A DNA stretch of 64,000 bases from Pelagomonas calceolata (Eukaryota; Sar; Pelagophyceae; Pelagomonadales; Pelagomonadaceae): contig CAKKNE010000001.1 of the NCBI GenBank assembly GCA_918797485.1, positions 4,774,001 through 4,838,000 of the forward strand, given 5' to 3'. Each line of letters opens with the position of its first letter. The stretch's first letter is position 1. Of this stretch, positions 1 through 10,522 are shown one piece after another. The notes beneath the pieces are model-generated. The model did no database searches, was not told the origin of the DNA, and was given only the letters and a program-made list of their open reading frames with translations. The position numbers were made by a program, and so were the translations under genes.

Positions 1-161
1 GCGGAGGCGGCGGCGGCGGCGGCGGGCGCGGCCGCGGCAAGGGGGGCAAGGGCGGCCGCGGCCGCGGCGGCAAGGGCAAGGGCCGCGGCAAGGGCGGCTT
101 CGGGCGGGGCAAGGGCTCCCCTGGCGGCGGGAGAGGGCGGGGGCGCGGGCGCGGCTGGTGA
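1..161 (+). CDS. C-terminal tail of a Gly/Arg/Lys-rich protein (5' partial)
   Basis: An open frame enters from the left edge and ends at a TGA at 159-161. It encodes only Gly, Arg and Lys with a few Phe, Ser, Pro and a final Trp (GGRGRGGKGKGRG type repeats). Such GAR tails are found on Sm/LSm proteins, GAR1, fibrillarin and other RNA-binding proteins, but the folded domain lies outside the window, so the protein cannot be named. The stop codon lies within GGTGAGT, which also fits a 5' splice donor, so the frame could instead continue through an intron. It converges on the next gene with 57 nt between stops. The underlying DNA is a GGC/CGC low-complexity tract. Confidence 0.5.
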   Translation, partial: GGGGGGGGRGRGKGGKGGRGRGGKGKGRGKGGFGRGKGSPGGGRGRGRGRGW

Positions 162-218
162 GTCGTCGGTCGCGAGGCTCGTAAACAAGCTACGAATAGA
201 TTCTTACAACATAAGCGA

Positions 219-1613
219 CTAGTAGTCCTCCTCTTCACGTCTGCGGCGGCGCTCCGCGAGTTCGTCGGCCGAGAGCTGGCCGCGACACGAAAAGAAGCTG
301 TCCGGCGGGATGAACTGGTCGCGGAGGTCCACGGAATACGGGAGCGTTTGCCAACCCCGTTTCGGGCGCGGCGGCGGTCGCAAGGCGGCCTCCGGGTCTT
401 CTGAGTAGGACGGCGGCCTTTTCCATACATCAGCCCAGGTCTTTCCGCGAGGCGGGTTTTCCGCTGCCTGCATGTGGAGGGTACAAGAGTCCGGGAGATT
501 CTCACAGAGAAGGCTCGGATCCAGATCCACATGGAAGTGGGCTGGATCGAAGCCGAGGACCAGGTGCCTCACGGTCGTCGGCACCTCCTCGAAATCTTCA
601 TACCCAATGGGCCAGCAAGTGTGGTCCAGGCGGTCGGCCTCGATGGCTAGAAATTCCAAGGACGGCGCGAACCGCTGAAGCCCTTTGAATATTTCCTCGA
701 AGAGTTCTCCAGTACCAGCATCGATCGAAATCCCGAGCGACACCAGATTATTCATCGAGGCGGGCTGCTGCATTTGCACCTTCAACGCGCCCCAGCAAAT
801 CCAGCCGACCGACGTGAACTGTTGCAGCAGATCGACGCCAACTACTTGAGACACGTGCGAGAGCGCCGGCCGTTGCTCTCGCTCCTCTCCATATCGAGCT
901 GCGCCGATGGGAGAATCAAATGCCTCTAGCATTGAGAAATTTTCGACGGCCTTGAACACGCGCAGGATGCTTTCCAGCGAGAGATGATATGGCTCTATTA
1001 TTCCGTCGTGAAAACGCGACTGTCCGAGGCCCGGCAAGCGGTCCACGACGAGCGTCTTCGCCGCGAGTAGCGGCGCGAAGTTTCGTGCAAATGGAAACGG
1101 TACTGGAGACTGCGGCGGAGGCAATGGCAGCGCCGCGTCGCCAAAATCGAAATTTTGCGGCCTCCCTCGAATGTCGAAAGAGAACTGGACTCGCTGGAGC
1201 CGCGGAAAGTCCAGCCCAGAGAAGACGCGCCAGGCCTCGAGAAGCAGTCTCTCTTCTGCCGTGGGCGATTCGGGCACGAATTGTTCGGCGAATGCCCACT
1301 GGTGGAAGTCCATCACGACACACGTCGTGTGCCTTTGGAGCCGTGCGAGTAGCATCGGCGAGAGACGCGGCAGGTCCGTGAGTCTTAGAAGATTCGCGCG
1401 CTGGCCGTGGTGCGGCATACGATTTGTAGCTTCCCGCCAACCGAAATTATAAGGGTCAAACACGCGCGTGCCGTCCATGTGGAAGGTCCAGTGCTGCCAG
1501 AGCGCCGCAGATTGAGACGCTTGCGACCATTCCTTCGAGGTGCACGCTGCCAAGCAGCGGTCCGCAATGCCGAGCCAGTCGAGAGCACCACGGCCGCCCG
1601 TGGGGTCAGTCAT
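219..1613 (-). CDS. F-box-like protein, 464 aa
   Basis: The first ATG in frame is at 1613; an upstream extension to 1673 begins with GTG and is unlikely. The N-terminus (ALDWLGIADRCLAACTSKEW, then LWQHWTF about 10 residues later) has the pattern of an F-box: an L-x-x-L-x-x-x-D core with the conserved late Trp. The remaining 400 residues contain Leu/Pro-rich segments, possibly degenerate leucine-rich repeats, and the protein ends in an acidic-basic RRRREEEDY tail. F-box proteins recruit substrates to SCF ubiquitin ligases. The F-box assignment is by eye. A promoter-type motif lies 114 nt upstream at 1727. Confidence 0.6.
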   Translation of the reverse strand: MTDPTGGRGALDWLGIADRCLAACTSKEWSQASQSAALWQHWTFHMDGTRVFDPYNFGWREATNRMPHHGQRANLLRLTDLPRLSPMLLARLQRHTTCVVMDFHQWAFAEQFVPESPTAEERLLLEAWRVFSGLDFPRLQRVQFSFDIRGRPQNFDFGDAALPLPPPQSPVPFPFARNFAPLLAAKTLVVDRLPGLGQSRFHDGIIEPYHLSLESILRVFKAVENFSMLEAFDSPIGAARYGEEREQRPALSHVSQVVGVDLLQQFTSVGWICWGALKVQMQQPASMNNLVSLGISIDAGTGELFEEIFKGLQRFAPSLEFLAIEADRLDHTCWPIGYEDFEEVPTTVRHLVLGFDPAHFHVDLDPSLLCENLPDSCTLHMQAAENPPRGKTWADVWKRPPSYSEDPEAALRPPPRPKRGWQTLPYSVDLRDQFIPPDSFFSCRGQLSADELAERRRRREEEDY

Positions 1614-1726
1614 TGCAAAGGAATGGGCAGGCGTGAGCAGCGCAGCCGTGGATGCGTCTGTGAGCGGCTGCACGCTCGCGCAGTGTTGCTAGGCTCCGTT
1701 TTTTTGGTGCTCGGCGGCCCAGCCAA

Positions 1727-1750
1727 GCTAGCGGCATGTAAGACACTAGA
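1727..1750 (+). promoter_or_regulatory. GCTAG inverted-repeat promoter motif, copy 1
   Basis: GCTAGCGGC followed by GTAAGACACTAG. The outer GCTAG and CTAG(A) arms are complementary. It lies 114-137 nt upstream of the ATG at 1613. The preceding GCCAA is also found just upstream of copy 2. Confidence 0.6.
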
Positions 1751-1774
1751 AAAAGGAAGATTTATCAACAACAG

Positions 1775-2809
1775 TTACGCCATCGCCTTCGCGGCCGCCG
1801 CGACGAAGACAGCCGCCTCCTCGAGGTCTCGTCCGAGCAGCGCGCAGGCCTTGGCGTTGTCGGTACTAGGCTTCTTGGGCTTGAGCGCCGCGACCTTCTC
1901 GTCGGCGCGCCATTTCGCCAAGTCTACGCCCGCGGACTGATCTGGCGCGTGCTCTTTCAGGAGCTCCGCGATGTCTAGAGTAGAGAACTGGTCCCGCGAA
2001 CACACGAGGTAACGCTCACCAGCCGTCGAAGCCTCTTTCAACCCAGCGACATGAACCGCCGCCACGTCCGTAGTACTGCAAAGGCCGAACATGGATGGCA
2101 CGACCGCGCCATCCAATATCTGCTTCAGCAACAACATAGTAGATGACGCGCGCTGGCCCGGGAGCAGCGGCCCCAGCACGACCGCTGGATGAACCGTAGT
2201 CACGTCGTACTTGTCGGCGTGCTGAGCGGCGAGCTCCCAGGCCTTGGCCTCGGCGGCGGTCTTGCCCTTCGAATACCCAGTCTGCGGCGCGTCGTTTTTG
2301 TCGAGCTCGGACCACAAATGATCAGGATTCTTCTCGCGTTGCGAGCCACAGATCGACGCCATCGTCGCCGTGACCACAACTCTGCGGACAGTCCCGGCTT
2401 CGGCCGCAAAGCGCAGCGCGCGCTCCGTGCCCTCGACGGCCTGCGAGATCATGACGTCTTCGGGAGTGTTTCCAGCGATATCTACAGGTGACGCCACGTG
2501 AGCCAGGCCCACACACCCAGCCATCGCCTCGGCCCAGCCCTCGTCCGACAGCAGGTCCGGCACTCGCAAGAGCTCGCAGCCCATGGCTCGCAGGAATTCG
2601 TTCTTCTCGGCCGACGTTTCCCGCACGGCGGCGCGCACGCTGTAGCCCTCCTTGCGCAGCTGATTGGCGACGTTGGCGCCGACTAGGCCGGATGCGCCGG
2701 TCACCAAGACAGGGCCGGAGCTAGGTGTCACTGTGCGCGGCGCTGCCATGGCTGCAGCCAGTGTGAGCGCTGTGGAGAACGAAGTTGCCACAGCGATGGC
2801 GCAGCGCAT
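1775..2809 (-). CDS. NAD(P)-dependent epimerase/dihydroflavonol-reductase-like protein with N-terminal signal
   Basis: A 344-aa extended short-chain dehydrogenase. After a hydrophobic leader (MRCAIAVATSFSTAL, then AAAMAAP) it has the Rossmann glycine motif GASGLVGANVANQL, an Arg-containing turn (AAVRETS), and the catalytic YSKGK (YxxxK) typical of the dihydroflavonol 4-reductase/cinnamoyl-CoA reductase group. The ATG at 2809 was chosen; the longer frame to 2860 begins with TTG. The leader suggests secretion or plastid import. The substrate is not deducible. It is in tandem with the F-box-like gene and divergent from the chromatin remodeller. Confidence 0.8.
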   Translation of the reverse strand: MRCAIAVATSFSTALTLAAAMAAPRTVTPSSGPVLVTGASGLVGANVANQLRKEGYSVRAAVRETSAEKNEFLRAMGCELLRVPDLLSDEGWAEAMAGCVGLAHVASPVDIAGNTPEDVMISQAVEGTERALRFAAEAGTVRRVVVTATMASICGSQREKNPDHLWSELDKNDAPQTGYSKGKTAAEAKAWELAAQHADKYDVTTVHPAVVLGPLLPGQRASSTMLLLKQILDGAVVPSMFGLCSTTDVAAVHVAGLKEASTAGERYLVCSRDQFSTLDIAELLKEHAPDQSAGVDLAKWRADEKVAALKPKKPSTDNAKACALLGRDLEEAAVFVAAAAKAMA

Positions 2810-2864
2810 GTGTGTCTGAGAGCCCTTTTGAGCAGCGCTGCGATGCAGACGCGCTGCCAAGCTT

Positions 2865-2887
2865 GCTAGCGGCAGTAAGACACTAGG
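2865..2887 (+). promoter_or_regulatory. GCTAG inverted-repeat promoter motif, copy 2
   Basis: GCTAGCGGC followed by AGTAAGACACTAGG. It lies 56 nt upstream of the ATG at 2809 and about 220 nt upstream of the divergent ATG at 3109, so it could serve either gene. Confidence 0.6.
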
Positions 2888-3108
2888 AAGCCAGAGTCAA
2901 GCTTTGCTGGGCGCTGGAGAAGCACCAGAGGCCGCAGCGGCACGCAGAACCGCTGTGGTAGTGACCTGACGTCATACCTCGAGCCCTACGACGAAGACGG
3001 CACGCGTAGAGACGGCGTAACCGCAGAGCGGGAACGCTCGGCTCACAGCAGTGACCGCCTCCTCGCGACGCGCGCAAGCGCACGGCTCGAGATTTCAAGA
3101 GTATAGCG

Positions 3109-6100
3109 ATGGAAGTAGAAGCGCCGCCCAGCGAGACAGGGCTCGCGGCCGTAGACCGGGAGCCGTGCCAGGGCCGCGCCGGGTCGCCGTCACGCAAGGA
3201 CGCCATGGACGTCAGCAACTGCGCGCCGGCGCCGGCGACCGTAACCGAAGCCGCGCCGGTCGCCGCCGCCGCCATGGACGTCGACGCCGACCAAAAAGAC
3301 GTCCTGTGCACCGTCTGCGCACTGACGCTCCCACCTTGTCTGCCATGCCTCCCCCACCCGCGCCTCGAAGGCAAGATCGACGTGGCCTGCTGCGGCGTCT
3401 GTGCCGACGAATTGGAGCAGGCCGACGAGGACGATGAGGACGACGACGCCTGCGCCTGGTGCGACGACGGCGGCGAGCTCCTTGTCTGCGACGGCTGCGA
3501 GCGGGCCTTTTGCCGAAATTGTTTACAAAGGCACTGCGGCGCGTCGTACGTAGAACAAGCTTTAAGTGCGGACGAGTGGGACGGGCCCTGCTGCCGGCCG
3601 CCGCCGGCCGTCGAGTCCTTGGTCGCCGCGGCGGCCCCGCGGCTGGCCGACGAGTCGGACGAGGAAGAGGACTCAATAAAAGCCGAGGCGCGGCTCCTGG
3701 CCATCGAGAGCGAGCTCGCAGCGGCCCAGGAGGCTCTGGAGGAGGAGACCGTGGAGCGCCAGAAGGCTGAGATTCGAGGCGAGCTCGCCACGACACATAC
3801 TGATGATCTCGACGAGTTGGTGGACGCGGAGCTGGCCGAGTGGACGCGGCTCTGCGAGAAGCGGCTGGCGAACTGCGAGCGGGAGCACGCGCACGCGCAG
3901 GACCGGGCGGAGCGCGCAGGCGTCGACCTCGGGGCGTTCTACGCGGCCCTCGCGGCGGCCGACTCGTCGGTAAATTGCGACACGGACGCCTGGCGCCGCG
4001 CGCCGAAGTTGGCCTTGAGACGCAACGGGCGCGTGAGGGAGGCCGCGACCGGCGAGCAAATGGACGACGCGAGCGACGACGACGTCGCGTCCTACGAAAG
4101 CATAGAGGACGCGATCGCACGTAAAGAAGTCAACGAAGCGAACAAGGCCCTCGCGGAGGCGCGGCCGGTCAAGAAGAAGCGGGGCGCCGACGGCTCGGTC
4201 AAGCTCCAATGCATCGGCGCCGACGGCTCCAAGGCGGCCTATGGTGGCGCGGCGGGATTCGAGGACATGCGCAGGAAGCAATTGGGCGAGGCCGTCTTCG
4301 AGCGGGTCTATGCCTCCACGAAGCCCCAGAAATCACGAGAAGATGTATCTGACATCGACGGCGAGGATGAGGTGGAGGACCTGTATGAAGGTACGGACAA
4401 CCCTGATTATACTGGTAGTAGAGTCACCTCACAAATGGTCGCCGCCGCGCTCGAAGCCGAGGACGCGAAGCAAGCAAGACGGCCCGTTTCAAGAAGGGAG
4501 AAGAGTGACCGCGACGAAGACGAGGCCGGGAAAGGGAAAAGACGGCCTCGCGCTAGGAAACCTAGGAAGAAAGTACAACGAGAGTCCATCCCTCGGGACG
4601 GCGCGGCGTGTTTGGTGTTGGTGCCGGCGCGCGGCGGCGAACCTCGAAGGATGCAAGCCGTCGCGCCCGACGCTTCGCTCATTCTGGGCCGGGACTACAG
4701 CGACTCGAAGCCACCTGATAATTTCTTCGCGGCGTGCAGTAACGAGAAATGCACCAAAATCTCCCGGAGTTTAGTCAGGATCGAGACGAAGGACAACAAA
4801 ATCACCGTCGCGAACCTCGCGAAAAAAGATACGCAGCGCGTTTTGTTGGACGGCGTCGTCGTCAAATTCGACGCGCCCGTTCCAGTAACAGGGACGGCGC
4901 CGTTACATCTAGGTAGTGCCCTCGTGTGTAAAGAGGGAGGCGACGTCCGCGCGTACGTCGTCACGCCGACCGACGATAAATTCTTATTACCGGTTGATGA
5001 CGGTTTTGACTTTGCGGATGATGATCATGACAAGAAAAGAGGAAGGGAGCCGTCGGGCGCCGCCGACGACCCCATCTGCCTCGAGGGCGACGAGGGCGCC
5101 GCGGAGGACGACTTGTTTGCGCGTAAGAAGAAGAAGAAGAAGGTCGGCGCCCCGTGTGGAAATCAAAACTTTACGGCGTGGCGATGCCGGTTCCTCACCG
5201 CGAGAACCCGACTCACTGGTTGGTTTCCACACAGGTCGCGATAACCATCGACGACGATGATGTGGAAGCGGCCACGTCGAAGGCGCGGGAGGCGGAGCGG
5301 CGGAAGCGTGAAAGATTAGCGAGGGATGACGGCGAGGGCTGGCTCGCGACGGCGCCGAAACAGGCCGCCGACGCGGAATTGCGAGAAGTAGACTTAGCTT
5401 GCGAAGACTTGGACGTGCCGACGATCCAATTGACGGATGACGTCGCGTTCCCTCGATATCTTGGGCATGCATTGAAGCAGCATCAGGTCGAGGCGTGCAA
5501 GTTTATATATGCTCAAACGATAGAGTCTTTACGAGCGCTAGAAACGGGTTCGCAGGACGACGCGCCGCTCGGCTGTGTTCTGGCCCATTCCATGGGTCTC
5601 GGGAAGAGCTTGACGTGCATCGCTTATCTGTCGGCGTTGATGCGTAATTCAAGAGCTCGAGCACATATCTCCAAAGCACTCATAGTGTGTCCTACGAACG
5701 TCGTGTACAACTGGCGTTCCGAAGTCGAAAAGTGGTGCAAGAGAGATGAACCTTTAAGGAAGAAAATCTTCATGATCGATAGCAAGGCCGGCCCGGAAGG
5801 TAGATTGAGGAACCTCGAAGCGTGGCTGCGCACGGGCGGTTTAGCTATTGTAGGGTACGACACCATGGCCGCCATGTGCAAGGACATAAAACCGAAGAAG
5901 GATGAAGATCCGAGACAGTTCGAGTATCGACAGGAGGACTTGCAGAGAGCTAGACGTTGTTTGCAGGATCCAGGTCCTGATGTTTTAGTCCTGGACGAAG
6001 CCCACGGCCTCAAGAATTCTAGATCCCACAAGCACCAGGTCATCTCGGCCGTGAGGACGAAGCGACGAGTGGCACTGACGGGAACACCCCTCCAAAATAA

Positions 6101-8549
6101 TCTGATGGAGTACCACGTCATGGTGTCTCTCGTGAGGGGTCCCGTGCTTGGTAGTTCTGCGGAGTTCAAGAAGCGCTTCCAGGACCCTATTGACAATGGT
6201 TTGATGGTCGACAGCGAGCCGCGAGACGTCAAGCGCATGAAGCGTCGCTTATTTGTTTTGAACAAGGAGATCAAGGACTTTGTGTTGCGGCGGGACGAGA
6301 CGTTACTCGCGCGCGAATGCCCGGGCAAGACCGAATACTTAGTTGTAGCTAAGTTACAACCTCTCCAACGACGGTTGTACGAAGGGTATTTTAGGGTAGC
6401 CAAACCCAAGGCCGTCGAGGCGCACATGGCGTTGTTGCGGCTCGGCAACCACCCGTCGACGCACCTCTGCAACGACAACAAGGTCGGTCACGCTCTGTTG
6501 AATAGGAGGCCGTCGCCGGTACCCGTAAGTGAGGGATGGGACTGGGCGCACGAGACCGATCAATTGCTAGATGGTAGCGATGCGGGAGCCGCGTCTTTAT
6601 CTTCCAAAGTAGTACTGTTCTTAGAAATACTAACGGAAAGTTTGGAGCGCGGCGACAAGGTCGTCGTGTTTACGCAGTCACTAGCTACCTTGAGCTATTT
6701 GACACACGTGCTCCAGACGGACACCTGGGGCAATTATTTGCCACAGAAAGATGACAAGCGAGGTGCTTGGCAGAACGAGACGGAGTTCTTCAGTATTCAG
6801 GGCGGCGACTCGGCGCAGGAGCGGCAGCGGCTCGTGGAGAAGTTTGAAAGTTGCAAGGATCGGGCTCGCTTGTTTCTGTTATCTACCAAAGCGGGCAACG
6901 TCGGCATCAACCTCGTATCAGCTAACAGGGTGGTATTGTTTGATACGTCGTGGAATCCCGCGCAAGACCGCCAGGCGCTGTTCCGATGTTTTAGGTTTGG
7001 CCAGGACAAGCACGTGTACATTTATAGATTGGTCGCGGAGGGGTTTGAGAAGCGCGTGCACGCGCGGGCGGCGCAGAAGAACTTTCTAGCTTTGCGCGTG
7101 GTGGACGACAAGGCGTTCGAGCGGATGTATAATGGGGACGAGCTGGGGAACGCCATGAGATTAGAAGAAGGTCCCATGCGCGTCGACTCGGCGTCGGACG
7201 ATGATGAAGAAGAAGATCAAGTGGAGGCGCCGCCGGAGCCGCCGGAGGATGCAGTGCTGGCCGCAGTTCTAGAGAGGCGGTCATCGATGGTCGCGTCGGC
7301 CATCGCCACTGATACCTTACTGGTTGAAAATGATGCTGAACGTCTAGAAAAGGGCGAGGAGGCCGACGCCATCGACGAGTACGAGCGCGAGCGCGACGGG
7401 CGGCCGACGCGCGCCGAGGAGGAGCGGCGCGCCGAGATCCGACGCCAGTACGAGGCGGAGGCGGCGCAGCGCGAGGCTGCGGCGCGGGAAGCGCGGGAGC
7501 GCGCCGAGCGCGAGAAGCGGGCGCCGCTGCCCGCTGGCTGGAGGCGGTACGGGAACACGCGGCCGAATGCTGCAGTCAAGCCGTACTATTATCATAACGC
7601 CGAGTTACGCACAGCAGGCGCGCCACCCAGCATTCACACGATCTGGGCGCACCCCGGGCTGACGCCGCCCGAGCCTTGGGTGCCGCCCGCGCCCGCGCCC
7701 GCCGCCCACACCCTGGCCGCCAACGCGCCCTTTGACGCGGCCGCGCCCTTGGTGGCGGCGCTGGCGACGCTACCTGCGCCCGCGCCGGCCGTGGCGGCGC
7801 CGACGGTGCCGACCTGGCCGGCGCCCGCGCCCGCGCCGTTCGCGATGCCGACGGCGTTGAACGTGGCGGCGCCAGGAGGGCGGCGCCAGGCGGCGCCGTT
7901 CGCGGCGCCGGCGGCGGCAGCAGCGGCCCTCGACGCCTCGATCGCGATGCTGGCGCGGCCCGACGCGACGCCGCCGCGCGGGGCCTCGATCGACCTCACG
8001 GCGGAGGAGAGTCCCGGCCTGGAATGCGTGCCGCGGAAAGTAGCGCGCGCCTCGACCGGCAGCCGGGTCACGGACAGGAAGGCGCTGGAGGAGCGCATGG
8101 CCGCCGACGGCTGGACCAAGGAGGAGAAGCAGCGCGAGGGCTCTGCCACCGTCGACAAGTACTGGATCGATCCTAATGGAGGCAAGAAGTGCCGCTCGAT
8201 CATCGAGGTCGCCCGGCGCGCCTATCCCGAATACGTCTCCGAGTCGGCGGCGGCGACCAGAACCGCAAAGAAGTCGCTGGAAGACCTCATCGGCGAGCGG
8301 CTCATCGCGCCGGGCCCCATCGTCTTCTCCTGGCCGATGACTGGGGAGGTCCGCGTCCGCGCCGAGGGGATACTGAACGCGAGCGGCAAGATCTGGTATG
8401 AAGGCAACGAGTACGTGCCCACCGGATTCGCGCGGCGCGCCTTCCAAGCCTGCAACGTGGATCCCTCGGCGACGGGGACGACGTTCATCAACGGCTACGA
8501 CTACCTCACCATGAAGGGGAGTGGCGTGCGCATCAAGGATCTGAGGTAG
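3109..8549 (+). CDS. ATRX/Rad54-like SNF2 chromatin remodeller with ADD, FHA-like, WW, MBD-like and RAMA-like modules
   Basis: Two exons (3109-5142 and 5235-8549) encode about 1,782 aa. Reading order: an ADD-type zinc module (CTVC...CCGVC followed by PHD CAWCDDGGELLVCDGC, residues about 67-165); an acidic coiled region; an FHA-like beta domain (about 498-615, with LILGRDYSD and a later VLLDG); SNF2 ATPase with the Walker A AHSMGLGKS (about 795) and DEAH box LDEAHGLKN (about 930); helicase-C with NLVSANRVVLFDTSWNPAQD; a WW domain (LPAGWRRYG...YYYHN, about 1442); an Ala/Pro-rich linker; an MBD-like segment (DGW...YWIDPNGGKKCRS, about 1631-1680); and a C-terminal RAMA-like segment (ADEGILNASGKIWYEG region, about 1703-1780). 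ADD plus SNF2 is the ATRX layout; ADD reads histone H3, and MBD-like and RAMA modules are associated with modified DNA. The SNF2, ADD and WW calls are firm; MBD, RAMA and FHA are by pattern. Confidence 0.9.
5143..5234 (+). mobile_element. Introner-type intron in the ATRX-like gene (92 nt)
   Basis: GT at 5143 and AG at 5233-5234 restore the frame (phase 0) between the Lys-rich end of exon 1 and VAITIDDDD. The ends are inverted repeats: CCGTGTGGAAATC near the 5' end against GGTTTCCACACAG at the 3' end. Flanking target-site copies GTCGGCGC and GTCGCGAT are similar. The donor GT lies in the left flank copy and the acceptor AG in the right terminal repeat, the layout expected of an introner transposon. 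Confidence 0.8.
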
Positions 8550-8565
8550 TGTGTAAGAAGTGTGA

Positions 8566-10242
8566 TTACCAAAGAGCAGTCTTCTGCTGCGACCGGTCGA
8601 ACCCCCGATTGTTGTGGCGGAGGATCCGCGCCTCGGCCGCGGACATGTCCTTCGCGGACGGCGGCGGCGGCGGCTTGAACGCGTTGGCGGCGATCGCGGC
8701 TGCCCGGATCGTCGGCGGGTCCGGTGCCACACTCTTATCGGGCTGCAGGAAGTCCGCGTCGGGGTCCGGCCCGCGGCGCGCCCCTCGATTCCGTCCCGGC
8801 TCCTTCCCGAACGCGCGGTCGTGCCACTGCAACAACTTCTCGGCGTCCGTGTTCGGCCCGAGCGCGGCGAGGACTGGCGCGCCGCGCGCCTCGCGGAGCA
8901 TGCGGATGTGGTCCGTCGTGCCATCGACGATCGCGGCCAGCGCGGCGCAGCACCGCCACTTCGTGTCACCGTCAATCTTTTGCGCGGCACACGCGCCGAC
9001 GAGCGCCATGATGCCACCAAGGCGCGCGGCGCGTTGTTGATTCGTGAGGTGGTCGGTGCATGACGCTTGCAGCGCCGACGCCGCGGCGCCGAGGGGCCCG
9101 CCGGGCGCGGACCAGGCCGCGTCGACGGGACCGCCCGGCGCCCTTAGTAAATCGTCGCGGTGCGCGCCGAGGCCGACGCGCTTCCGCACGGCGTCGACGA
9201 GTAAGCGGACCGTGTCCTCCTTCTCGGCGGCGTCGCGGCCGGCCTCGTCCGTGCACAGCGCCGCGAGGACCTCGCATACGGACGCGTCGAGCGCGTCCTC
9301 CGTCGACGACACGAGGCGCCGCGTGCACGAGGCCACGGCGCCCGCCGAGAGGAAGGCCTTGCGGGCTTCCTCGTCCGCGACGCAGACGCTCCGGATGGCG
9401 TCGAGCGCCGCGCAGGACGCCATGGCGTCGCCGCCGTCGCAGGCCGCAGGAACCAGGATATGAGCGTACGGCGTGACTGAGGCGGCCGCGCCGCAGTCGT
9501 CGGTCAGGCTCCGCAGGGCCCGCGCGGCGGCCGCGGCCGCCGCGGCGTCGGCCTCGCCCGGCGCTCGTGACAAGCGCGCCGCCGCGCAGGCCGCCGACTT
9601 GGCCGCGCGTAGCGCGGTGTCCTCGTCAATGAGTTTTTTCGACGCCATATGAGCAATCAGCAACGCCGCGTCCCTTCTACATTGAGCCGGCGCGCGGTGG
9701 TACGCCGTCATTAGTCTAGCTGCCTCGTCGACGACGCACTCCACCGCGGAAACCGCTGCTACCCCATCCTCGCTGTTGTCGCAGACCGCGCGTAACGCCG
9801 CGACGGCCCGCGTCGCCAAATCAACGTCATCGGGCAAGCCTCGTTCGTCGGCCGGCGCCGCCGCGAGGCCTAAAGCTTTGACCAGCCGCTCGTCGCTACT
9901 CACCAAGGACGCTATTTCTTGAAACCGCATGCACCAGCCGCCGACAGCACCTGCTGCGGCGGCTCTTACAGAAGAAGGTTGCTGCGGGTCCTCGCACAAT
10001 GCTTTAATTGTGGGCAGCAGTCGCTTCGCGGCGGCGCCCTTCTCGGCGTCGCCGCGCGACCCGTTCCCGAGGTCGGCGGCGCTTGCAGCAAATCGTGTCA
10101 GTAATATGGTGACGGGGTCGTGCTCCTGGGGCGCGACGTCGCGCCAGGCCGCGCTGTTTGCCATGTGTTCACTCTCATAGTGCTCCTGCGGCGGGTCCGT
10201 GTAGGAGCCGTAGATGGCGGCGCGGTGCTTTGGGTTGAGCAT
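8566..10242 (-). CDS. Armadillo/HEAT-like helical repeat protein, 558 aa
   Basis: An all-alpha Ala/Leu/Asp-rich protein with repeated helices of the kind AAAAARALRSLTDDCGAA, ASCAALDAIRSVCVADEEARK and CEVLAALCTDEAGRD, a typical armadillo/HEAT spacing of 40 to 45 residues. The tail is unordered and Pro-rich (FKPPPPPSAKDMSAAEAR) and ends HNNRGFDRSQQKTALW. Such proteins are adaptor scaffolds; no partner can be inferred. The ATG at 10242 is in frame, and a second at 10164 (MANSAAWRD) is possible. It ends 16 nt from the convergent remodeller stop. Confidence 0.65.
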   Translation of the reverse strand: MLNPKHRAAIYGSYTDPPQEHYESEHMANSAAWRDVAPQEHDPVTILLTRFAASAADLGNGSRGDAEKGAAAKRLLPTIKALCEDPQQPSSVRAAAAGAVGGWCMRFQEIASLVSSDERLVKALGLAAAPADERGLPDDVDLATRAVAALRAVCDNSEDGVAAVSAVECVVDEAARLMTAYHRAPAQCRRDAALLIAHMASKKLIDEDTALRAAKSAACAAARLSRAPGEADAAAAAAAARALRSLTDDCGAAASVTPYAHILVPAACDGGDAMASCAALDAIRSVCVADEEARKAFLSAGAVASCTRRLVSSTEDALDASVCEVLAALCTDEAGRDAAEKEDTVRLLVDAVRKRVGLGAHRDDLLRAPGGPVDAAWSAPGGPLGAAASALQASCTDHLTNQQRAARLGGIMALVGACAAQKIDGDTKWRCCAALAAIVDGTTDHIRMLREARGAPVLAALGPNTDAEKLLQWHDRAFGKEPGRNRGARRGPDPDADFLQPDKSVAPDPPTIRAAAIAANAFKPPPPPSAKDMSAAEARILRHNNRGFDRSQQKTALW

Positions 10243-10250
10243 CGTTTTTC

Positions 10251-10288
10251 GGGCTGCCCTGTCTGTCGATGCGCCTTATGGGCTGCCC
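10251..10288. promoter_or_regulatory. Pair of GGGCTGCCC motifs
   Basis: GGGCTGCCC occurs at 10251-10259 and again at 10280-10288, just upstream of the ATG at 10242 on the minus strand. The word is a near-palindrome (GGGC-T-GCCC) and recurs near other start codons in the window. Confidence 0.45.
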
Positions 10289-10522
10289 AAAGACAAGTGC
10301 GCAGGCAAACCGCTTGCCTGCTATTGTGTTACTGCTGTCGCGGCGGTTTGCGCCAGTTCGTTGGTTGCGCAGCCAAACCGTCCTAGTATGTAGCTCGCTG
10401 GCCTCACCTCTATAATCGCAAGGGAGAGCAGTCGCGCGATGCCTGTATTCACCAGCCATAGACCAGTCAGGCGATCGCTTATTATCGAGAGGTCAGCGCT
10501 TATTCCATTCATCAGTCATAGT

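Noticed and set aside
1-161. CRISPR-like or satellite repeat
   Set aside because: The periodicity is codon-sized GGC/CGC and AAG, explained by a Gly/Arg/Lys-rich protein tail.
2883-3791. 302-aa Ser-rich open frame on the minus strand
   Set aside because: It overlaps the promoter and the zinc-finger exon of the remodeller, has repetitive Ser/Ala composition and no domain; it is a frame shadow of GC-rich sequence.
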